NCBI GenBank assembly: GCA_949841365.1
Contig: CATKZI010000005.1
Span: 1-64,000 of the forward strand
Source of the DNA: an uncultured Candidatus Melainabacteria bacterium
Lineage (GTDB): Bacteria; Cyanobacteriota; Vampirovibrionia; Gastranaerophilales; Gastranaerophilaceae
Length of the DNA stretch: 64,000 nt
Reading direction: 5' to 3'
Below, piece by piece: positions 58,222 through 64,000 of the stretch (positions within the stretch are counted from its first letter, which is position 1; the number at the start of each line of letters is the position of its first letter). Below the pieces are notes generated by a model. That model was not told where the DNA came from. It ran no database searches and worked only from the letters and a program-made list of their open reading frames with translations. A program made the position numbers and the translations under genes.

Positions 58222-60574
58222 GATTTCTGAAGCTTTACAAAACAAAAATGCCGTAATGTTTATTACGGCGCTTGTTTTTATGGCAGGTATTCTAAGTTTC
58301 TTTAACGACAACGGGATTTTTTGTGCAGGAATTTTAACCGTTCTCGCGCTGTTTATAATAATAAAAAATTATATGCCGATAAAATATATACTTTTTTGGA
58401 TTTTTATATTTTATTTCGGATTTTTTAACTCATATTTTAGAATTCATTCAACAGATAAACTGGTAAGTCTTGCAGGACAACAAAAAGTTACACTGAAAGG
58501 TCAGATTGTATCTATCCCGAATTCTAACGACAAACTCAAAACCAAATTCTTTTTCAAAACTGATAATGGCAAAACACTTGTTACTGTTGCATCTGATGAT
58601 GAGGACTTTTCCGAATTTCAAATCGGTGATTTTTATGAAATAACAGGCAGTTTAAGAACGCCTTTTAAATCAGGAAATCCATCGCAGTTTGATTACGGTA
58701 AATATTTAAGAAACTTTGATACATTCACCGTATTTTATGCAGATAAAACAAACTGTAAACAGCTTGATGAGAAATTAACTTTCAAATGGAACTTTCTGCA
58801 AAATTTAAATATCCTGCGAGATAAAATTGTCGGTGTACACAGCAAGTATCTGAAATCACCAAACCTTGAAATCTTAGGCGGAATTGTTTTCGGTGACGAT
58901 GCTGTTGCTCCGCCCGATTATATCAAAGCTTCTTTTGTAAACTCGGGATTACTGCATATACTTGCCGCATCGGGAATGAACGTAGCATTTATATACGGTT
59001 TTTGGGTATTTTTTATGCGCAGAGTACGCATGCCTTTCAAACTGACGGTTTTGACGGGTATGGGAATTGTACTGATTTATACATTTATGACAGGACTCGG
59101 TGCATCTGTTATCCGAGCCGCACTTATGCTTTTGCTTGTTCTTGCAGGAAAACTAATTGATAGAGATGCGCACAGTGTATCGCTTCTGGCACTTGTTGCA
59201 ATGCTTATGCTGATTTATAATCCCGCATTCATCAATAACGTAGGATTTCAGCTTTCTTTTATCGTAACTTTCGGTATATTAACCACAGCAAACATTATTT
59301 TTGAAAGGTTTAAGGACAGCAAAATTCCGAATTGGCTGACGGGCGCAATACTTATCCCTGTTGTTGCACAAATCTGGGTTGCTCCCATTCAAATGTTTTA
59401 TTTCAACACTTTCAGCACTTATTCGGTACTTGCAAATGTGGGCAGTATGCCGTTTTTAAGTATTGTCAGTTTTGGAGGATTTATAAGTTCTATACTTGCA
59501 ATATTCACACCGTTTACCGACAAAATTTGTATGGTGCTTGACTTTGTATTGAATTACGTACTTCACTGTATTGTATTTATTTCAAACTTTTTCTCCACCC
59601 TTTCACATTCACTTTTAACAACAACTCATCCGAACATTTTACAAATTTGCATATATTACACAATTATTTTGTTAATAACACTTTCCATAAAAACAACTTT
59701 CAGCAAAAAGATTACGGCGATTTGCGTTTCCGGTCTTATAATACTTGCACTTACACTTGTAAATGTTCCGTCAAAAGATTTGCAAATTATTACATTTGAT
59801 GTTCAAAATGCAGACTGTTTTCTTATAAAAACCCCTGCAAACAAATATTTTGTAATCGACACAGGCAGAGCAAGCTATAGAGGAAGCAAAGCTCAGGCAA
59901 ATTCCATTATTATAAAATACCTGAAAGACAGAGGGATTAAGAATATTGAAGGAATGATAATCACTCACTTTGATAACGATCACTCGGGCGGTGCTGTTGA
60001 TATTATGAAAAACCTTAACGTAAAACAGGTTTATATTAATTCGTTCAAAGATAAATCAATGACATCAATTGAGATTTATAAAACATTGCGTGAAAAAGAA
60101 ATTTCTGCCCAAATCCCAAAAGGTATAATATATCAAGAACCCGATTTAACAATGAAAACATTCATTGCAAATTCAAAAGAGGATAACGAAAAATCAATAA
60201 TTACTCTTTTAAGTTACAAAGATTTTGATATGTTATTTACGGGAGATGCAGGAATTGAAGCGTATGAACAAATTAAATCCAAACTTCCGCGCGATATTGA
60301 GGTTTTAAAAGTCGCGCACCACGGCGGAAATAATGTGGTAAATTCTAAAATGCTTGAAGCAATGAATACAAAAGTATCAATAATTTCAACAGGCCCAAAC
60401 GCATTTGGACATCCGACTGCGGGAACTCTTGATGTGTTGAGAAATACGGATATTTACAGAACTGACCGCCACAATTCAATAAAAATTAACTCGGACGGAA
60501 AATCATACAAAGTCTACACTTACGATCCGTCTAAACATAAATACAATCTATCAAAGAGCTTTTCTATCCTCTAG
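58163..60574 (+). CDS. comEC: ComEC/Rec2 DNA-uptake channel
   Basis: ComEC carries single-stranded DNA across the inner membrane in natural transformation. The 803-residue frame has an OB-like N-terminal part, the polytopic Competence domain (about residues 230-520; ILGGIVFGDDAVAP, HILAASGMNVAFIYG, GASVIRAALMLLLVL) and a C-terminal metallo-β-lactamase domain with THFDNDHSGGAVDI, FTGDAG and VAHHGGNN. The start is uncertain: ATG 58163 overlaps the upstream gene by 59 bases without a Shine-Dalgarno, and TTG 58208 is the alternative. Type IV pilin-like genes in the window would be natural partners in DNA uptake. Confidence 0.92.
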   Translation: MQQNNNAKDAKAGGYLVRNRISEALQNKNAVMFITALVFMAGILSFFNDNGIFCAGILTVLALFIIIKNYMPIKYILFWIFIFYFGFFNSYFRIHSTDKLVSLAGQQKVTLKGQIVSIPNSNDKLKTKFFFKTDNGKTLVTVASDDEDFSEFQIGDFYEITGSLRTPFKSGNPSQFDYGKYLRNFDTFTVFYADKTNCKQLDEKLTFKWNFLQNLNILRDKIVGVHSKYLKSPNLEILGGIVFGDDAVAPPDYIKASFVNSGLLHILAASGMNVAFIYGFWVFFMRRVRMPFKLTVLTGMGIVLIYTFMTGLGASVIRAALMLLLVLAGKLIDRDAHSVSLLALVAMLMLIYNPAFINNVGFQLSFIVTFGILTTANIIFERFKDSKIPNWLTGAILIPVVAQIWVAPIQMFYFNTFSTYSVLANVGSMPFLSIVSFGGFISSILAIFTPFTDKICMVLDFVLNYVLHCIVFISNFFSTLSHSLLTTTHPNILQICIYYTIILLITLSIKTTFSKKITAICVSGLIILALTLVNVPSKDLQIITFDVQNADCFLIKTPANKYFVIDTGRASYRGSKAQANSIIIKYLKDRGIKNIEGMIITHFDNDHSGGAVDIMKNLNVKQVYINSFKDKSMTSIEIYKTLREKEISAQIPKGIIYQEPDLTMKTFIANSKEDNEKSIITLLSYKDFDMLFTGDAGIEAYEQIKSKLPRDIEVLKVAHHGGNNVVNSKMLEAMNTKVSIISTGPNAFGHPTAGTLDVLRNTDIYRTDRHNSIKINSDGKSYKVYTYDPSKHKYNLSKSFSIL

Positions 60575-61306
60575 AGCAGTTTCAATTTCATCAATAACAA
60601 GTTTAGCCGCAGCAATTCTATCTTCTGCGCTTGTGATAGGTCTACCGACAACCATAAAATCAACACCTGATAAAATTGCATCTCTCGGCGTATCAACTCT
60701 TACCTGATCATTAACAGAGGACCAGGTAGGACGGGTTGCGGGGCACAGGATAAGAAAATCATCACCTATTTCTTTTCTAATTCTTTTAGCTTCTTCTGCG
60801 CTTGCAATAACCCCGTCAAGCCCTGATTCTTTTGCGACTTTTGCAAGTTGTATAACAAAATCTTCAATATTTTTATCAACACAAAGTTCTGTAGTCAAAG
60901 TTTTCTGTCCAAAACTTGATAAAAGCGTAACTCCTAAAATTGTCGGCGCATCCAGCCCGTATGATTTTGCAGTCGCCCGCGATGCTTTTACAACAGCAGA
61001 AGTCATTTTAGACCCGCCCTGAATATGAACATTAAAGAAATTCACATTGTTTTTAACAAGGCTGATACAAGCTTTCTGAACAGTATGCGGAATATCATGA
61101 AACTTACAGTCGTAATAGCATCTTGCACCGTGCTCCTGCAACAGTCTGAAAGCATCAAAGCCGTAATTAACAATTAACGGTAAACCAACTTTAAAATATC
61201 CCACATAATCTTTTAATTCTTTAACGAGGTCTTCAGCCTCTTTCAAATTATCCACATCCAACGCAAGGATAATTCTGTCTTTTGCTGTATTCGGTTTTTC
61301 AATCAT
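60551..61306 (-). CDS. pyrF: Orotidine 5'-phosphate decarboxylase
   Basis: PyrF makes UMP from OMP. The 251-residue TIM barrel shows IILALDVDN, YFKVGLPLIVNYG, the catalytic YYDCKFHDIPHTV (a Cys stands where Leu is usual, while the Asp-Lys-x2-Asp set is intact), GVTLLSSFG, and the phosphate end DFMVVGRPITSAED. Its 3' end overlaps comEC by 24 bases. A promoter TTGATT - 17 - TAAGAT ends 6 bases before the ATG, giving a predicted leaderless message divergent from the C-tract pilin gene. Confidence 0.95.
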   Translation of the reverse strand: MIEKPNTAKDRIILALDVDNLKEAEDLVKELKDYVGYFKVGLPLIVNYGFDAFRLLQEHGARCYYDCKFHDIPHTVQKACISLVKNNVNFFNVHIQGGSKMTSAVVKASRATAKSYGLDAPTILGVTLLSSFGQKTLTTELCVDKNIEDFVIQLAKVAKESGLDGVIASAEEAKRIRKEIGDDFLILCPATRPTWSSVNDQVRVDTPRDAILSGVDFMVVGRPITSAEDRIAAAKLVIDEIETALEDRKAL

Positions 61307-61312
61307 GGAAAA

Positions 61313-61341
61313 ATCTTAGCACTCTGGCAGAATAAAATCAA
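61313..61341 (-). promoter_or_regulatory. Promoter of pyrF, spaced for a leaderless message
   Basis: On the minus strand, TTGATT (61336-61341), a 17-base spacer and TAAGAT (61313-61318) end 6 bases before the ATG at 61306. No Shine-Dalgarno is present. Confidence 0.6.
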
Positions 61342-61344
61342 GCC

Positions 61345-61384
61345 TTGACAAAATATTAAAAATCTTAAATAATAAAATTGGAGG
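61345..61384 (+). promoter_or_regulatory. Promoter and ribosome binding site of the C-tract pilin gene
   Basis: TTGACA (61345-61350), a 17-base spacer, AATAAT (61368-61373) and GGAGG (61380-61384) lie before the ATG at 61393. The block matches that of the intact pilin gene at 19287 almost base for base. Confidence 0.75.
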
Positions 61385-61392
61385 TATTTATT

Positions 61393-62267
61393 ATGAAAAA
61401 GCTTGGAATTGCCCCCCCCCCGAAAAGCCGAGCAGAGGCACGAATGTAAGTGAGAGACGAACAAGCATAAGCGGAAACCGCGTTTTTCGATTTGCTTGTG
61501 AGCGGTGCCATTTATCGCGAGGCGGAGTCTTAGCATTCACACTTGCAGAAGTTTTAATAACTTTAGGAATTATAGGTGTTGTTGCTTCAATAACTTTACC
61601 CGCATTAATTAACAACTTCAAAAATCAACAATATGTAAATCAATTAAAAAAATCATATTCGGAGATTGGCAATACTTTCAAATTTATGATGGCAAAAGAA
61701 GAAGTTGAAAGTTTAGATGAAACTGAATTTTTCAGAAATTTTCCGGGTGAGACTCAAAATTCATCAAGAGTTCCCGAATACTTAGACACTGCTCTGGGAC
61801 AATATTTTAATGTTGTAAAAAACTGTCATAAACACGACACAACTTGCAATTCAATTAAATATAAAAGCTTACACAATGCCCCTCTTACAAACGACCTTAA
61901 CGATTACAATTTCTACACAGCAGGCGGACAAATTATTTACATGGGTGAATTCAGACGTTCCAGACTGCCCGATCAATATAATAAAGATGCTCAACTGGCA
62001 GGCTGTCCTGCTATAATAGGAGTTATCAACATTGACGTAAACGGCGAAAAAGGTCCCAATAAATATGGCAGAGATTACTTTTCATATCGATTGTGCGTTA
62101 ACGGAAAGCTTCTTGCAGAAGGCAGTAAAGAACTAGCAATGACAGCAGGTGACAATTATACCGGCTACTGGTGGAAAACAAGTTATTCCTGCAGTGGAAA
62201 TAATAAAGGTATAGGCCACGGCTGTGCCGGACGTGTTATGGAAAATGGCTGGAAGATGGATTATTAA
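61393..62267 (+). CDS. Pilin-like protein, out of frame at a C10 tract (candidate phase-variable, OFF)
   Basis: The ATG at 61393 opens MKKLGIAPPP and runs through ten C into a TAA about 10 codons later. The prepilin motif (AFTLAEVLITLGIIG, from 61533) is in another frame that has no start codon. Eleven C would join them and give a long leader of about 46 residues, including a 37-codon insert that has no stop in that frame. The body ends with the family motif IDVNGEKGPN-x2-GRD-x-F and a Cys-rich tail. The promoter and GGAGG are intact. An ATG at 61686 lies far inside the mature domain and is not a credible start. Confidence 0.75.
61412..61421 (+). repeat. Homopolymeric C10 tract in a prepilin leader
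   Basis: Ten C lie at codons 7-10 of the gene at 61393. Gain of one, or loss of two, puts the start codon in frame with the prepilin motif 40 codons later. Confidence 0.85.
61437..61509. repeat. Nested imperfect palindrome inserted in the prepilin leader
   Basis: Three inverted pairs are nested: GGCAC (61437-61441) / GTGCC (61505-61509), ACAAGCA (61461-61467) / TGCTTGT (61493-61499), and GCGG / CCGC (61471-61481). The segment lies between the C tract and the FTLAE motif and has no stop codon in the pilin frame. The intact paralogue at 19287 lacks it, so it is probably an inserted small repeat element. Confidence 0.5.
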
Positions 62268-63337
62268 TCATTCTCTTCAACCTGAGGCAATTCTTTTGTA
62301 TAAGTACAGCCCAGTTTTTCAAGTTTTGTAATCTGATTGATTATATTGCCTGTTCCGTTAAGCTTTTTCAACGATGTATCAAGGTTATCACGAATTTTTA
62401 AAAGCTCTGACAAAAGTGATGCAAACTTATCATGAACACTTGTACAAAGTCTTGCCATTTCCAATACATTTTTATTCTGGCGGTCTACAACGTGGAATGA
62501 ATTGATAATTTTCAAAGCCGCAAGCAATGTCGAAGGCGATACAGGCATTACTTTATTTTTCCAGGCAAAATCCCACAATGCGCATTCGTCGCAAAACATC
62601 ATCGAATAACAGCTTTCAATAGGTATAAACATCAAAACATAATCAGGCGATGCATCCTCAACCGAATAATCACGTTTTGCAAGCCCCGTAATATGCGCTT
62701 TTGTAGAATCTATAAACTGCTTATAATGGATTTGTTTTTCCGTTTCATCTTCGGCATTTACAAACCCGTCCCAAGCAGAAAAAGAAGTCTTACTGTCAAT
62801 AAATATGCATTTTCCCTCAGGTAAAAATACGGTAGCATCAGGTCTGCCCTCAGCTGTTCCCATCTGAATTTTATATTCCTCATCTTTGCGAAGCCCAGAT
62901 GCTTCCAAAACTCTTTCAAGAACAATTTCACCCCACCTGCCTGAAGTTCTGTTATCGGATTTCATAACATTTACAAGAGAATTTGCATCGTGCGAAATTT
63001 TATTGCCTGTTTCAAGGAAATTTTTAATATTCATATCAAATTTTGTAAAATGTTCAGTTTCTGTTTTAAAGTTTTCCTCTGCGCGCTTTTCAAAATCCTC
63101 AATACGCTCTTTAAAACGTTTGAAAAATTCCTCTAACTTTTCCTTATTATGCTCGGAAAGCTCTGACGAACTTTCTTTAAAAATTCTGTTTGCAGTGTTT
63201 TCAAAATACAGCTTCATCTGCTCTAAGAGCATATCTTGCGAAGCTTTATTATTTTTATTAATAACTTTGAACGGAACAAATACGCACAAAGCACCGATTA
63301 AAAAACCAACCAAAAATATTAAAATTTGCATACACAT
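62264..63337 (-). CDS. rmuC: RmuC-family DNA recombination protein
   Basis: This 357-residue protein has an N-terminal membrane anchor (ILIFLVGFLIGALCVFVPF), a coiled coil (about residues 30-110) and a nuclease-like RmuC domain: RTSGRWGEIVLERVLEASGLR, GRPDATVFLPEGKCIFIDSKTSF (the PD-(D/E)XK-like core with D and K), YVLMFIPIESCYSMM and PVSPSTLLAALKII. RmuC limits certain genome rearrangements by an unknown mechanism. GGGAG is upstream, and either ATG at 63337 or 63331 may be used. Its 3' end overlaps the pilin gene by 4 bases. Confidence 0.93.
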   Translation of the reverse strand: MCMQILIFLVGFLIGALCVFVPFKVINKNNKASQDMLLEQMKLYFENTANRIFKESSSELSEHNKEKLEEFFKRFKERIEDFEKRAEENFKTETEHFTKFDMNIKNFLETGNKISHDANSLVNVMKSDNRTSGRWGEIVLERVLEASGLRKDEEYKIQMGTAEGRPDATVFLPEGKCIFIDSKTSFSAWDGFVNAEDETEKQIHYKQFIDSTKAHITGLAKRDYSVEDASPDYVLMFIPIESCYSMMFCDECALWDFAWKNKVMPVSPSTLLAALKIINSFHVVDRQNKNVLEMARLCTSVHDKFASLLSELLKIRDNLDTSLKKLNGTGNIINQITKLEKLGCTYTKELPQVEEND

Positions 63338-63402
63338 TTTCTCCCTTTAAAAGAATTATACCACAAGCGTATTAATTCAAAAATATTAGGAAATTTGAAA
63401 AT

Positions 63403-63449
63403 CAACCATGCGGTCACAAATTCTAAAAGCATGGTGTAGAGCATGGTTG
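63403..63449. other. Inverted repeats upstream of the response regulator gene
   Basis: The 250-base space before 63590 holds CAACCATGC (63403-63411) inverted at 63441-63449 and CCCTCTA (63533-63539) inverted at 63561-63567. The second ends just 22 bases before the ATG. GCATGG also recurs directly. They may be operators or RNA structures. No T run marks them as terminators and no convincing gene is present. Confidence 0.4.
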
Positions 63450-63589
63450 AGCTACTTTATCAATCCAAAGATGTAAGACAAATTCTCAAACCATTATTTT
63501 ACCAATATCAATCGAGGCATGGATGAAAACAACCCTCTAAAAGTTGTAGTATACAAAGTGTAGAGGGAACTAATTGAGGGAGATATAAA

Positions 63590-64000
63590 ATGAGAGAATT
63601 TAAAAGAAAATCCAGAATACTTTTAATTGATGATAACGCAGATCACTTAAGAGGTGTAAAAGAATTAATTACACTTGAAAGCAGTTACGACGTAGTAGGT
63701 GCTACAACAAGTGTAAATATGGGTATAAGCCTTGCTAAAAAATATCGCCCCGACATTATCCTAATGGACATTAATATGCCCGAAAAAGACGGCTTACAAG
63801 CTATTCAAGAACTTGAAAAATTAGACTTAGGTGTAAAAGTAATTGCATTAAGCGGTTATGATGATGCAGATTTAATCTTTAGAGCAATGAAACTTGGTGC
63901 TAAAGGTTATGTTTTAAAGACTATGGCATCAGCTCAATTAATCTATGCAATTGACGAAGTTGCATCAGGAAAAATCTATCTTCCTACAGCCCTTACATCA
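63590..64000 (+). CDS. Response regulator (NarL/FixJ-type receiver), 3' end cut by window edge
   Basis: The ATG at 63590 follows GAGGGAG and the frame is open for 137 codons to the window end. The receiver domain is clear: ILLIDDNADH (acidic pocket), IILMDINMPEKDG (phosphoacceptor Asp60), VIALSGYDD, and GAKGYVLKT (conserved Lys). The text after the receiver (QLIYAIDEVASGKIYLP) is typical of NarL/LuxR-type regulators, so a C-terminal HTH is expected beyond the edge. It is an orphan here, and the sensor-less kinase at 47827 could be a partner. Confidence 0.92.
   Translation, partial: MREFKRKSRILLIDDNADHLRGVKELITLESSYDVVGATTSVNMGISLAKKYRPDIILMDINMPEKDGLQAIQELEKLDLGVKVIALSGYDDADLIFRAMKLGAKGYVLKTMASAQLIYAIDEVASGKIYLPTALTS

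Noticed and set aside
61686-62267. ATG at 61686 as the start of the C-tract pilin gene
   Set aside because: It lies 150 bases inside the conserved region and would drop the prepilin motif and membrane helix. It has no ribosome binding site. The true start is the GGAGG-preceded ATG at 61393.
62886-63350. 154-codon plus-strand frame opposite rmuC
   Set aside because: It is a Ser/Lys-rich shadow of the RmuC domain, which has recognisable motifs.
1-64000. Mobile element, prophage or CRISPR system
   Set aside because: I found no transposase, integrase, phage structural gene, cas gene or regularly spaced direct repeats. The only mobile-like signals are the tRNA-Leu end duplication and the small palindromes.

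Overview
The window looks like a chromosomal segment of a non-photosynthetic cyanobacterial relative, most likely the gut-associated Gastranaerophilales (Melainabacteria / Vampirovibrionia). This is inference from several signs: strongly AT-rich DNA, a dispersed family of prepilin-like proteins with a near-identical FTLAEVLITLGIIGVV start, cyanobacterial-type envelope proteins (an IctB-like O-antigen ligase, DUF4330, an OstA/LptD-like protein), and several envelope and membrane proteins I know only as lineage-specific. A Gram-negative lipid A / Kdo envelope is encoded here (lpxI, lpxB, a Kdo transferase, a heptose-kinase-like PfkB protein, an LptD-like protein), together with flagellar genes. 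I see no transposase, phage module or CRISPR array. The segment is mostly conserved chromosome.

Layout. 0-10 kb: a truncated pilin-like gene, a PHP phosphoesterase, a membrane protein / zinc ribbon / RNase PH operon, acetolactate synthase, a pilin relative, a uracil-DNA glycosylase / M16 peptidase pair, nanE-nanK for amino sugar catabolism, and a frameshifted pilin gene with a G10 tract. 10-20 kb: a UbiA-type prenyltransferase, the fliJ-fliK-hook protein operon, a YibE/F-like membrane protein, metK behind a structured leader, two small unknown genes, glmS, and an intact pilin gene. 20-32 kb: clpB, tRNA-Glu, a TonB-C protein, a small structured transcript, a lineage membrane protein, a flavoprotein, folK, the envelope operon hldE-like / DUF4330 / O-antigen ligase, an aminotransferase, two small proteins, and a candidate small RNA. 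32-47 kb: rsmG, a NTPase-TPR protein, an EnvC-type M23 protein, LptD-like, class II aldolase, lpxI, lpxB, a membrane protein, dgt, a WecG/TagA glycosyltransferase, an N-terminal transketolase subunit, YhcH, and a kinase. 47-64 kb: a histidine kinase, an XRE regulator divergent from a pilin gene with a large palindrome between them, tRNA-Leu beside a duplicated tRNA end, a Kdo transferase, ispG, a TPR protein, a GHL10-like protein, comEC, pyrF, a second frameshifted pilin gene (C10), rmuC, and a response regulator running off the end.

The most striking theme is the pilin-like family. Six dispersed paralogues share a C-terminal motif of the form D-x-N-G-x-K-G-P-N-x2-G-x-D-x-F. Two of them carry a run of exactly ten G/C between the start codon and the prepilin cleavage motif. 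Both are out of frame by the same amount, and both would be restored by one added base. A third begins in a C run at the window edge. This looks like a slipped-strand ON/OFF switch placed in the prepilin leader, although homopolymer miscounting in the assembly must be excluded.

A second theme is start-site architecture. Many genes have a -10 hexamer ending about 7 bases before the ATG and no Shine-Dalgarno sequence. Examples are nanE, the WecG-like gene, pyrF, the XRE gene, the TonB-C gene and the gene at 47317. These predict leaderless mRNAs beside conventional leadered genes.
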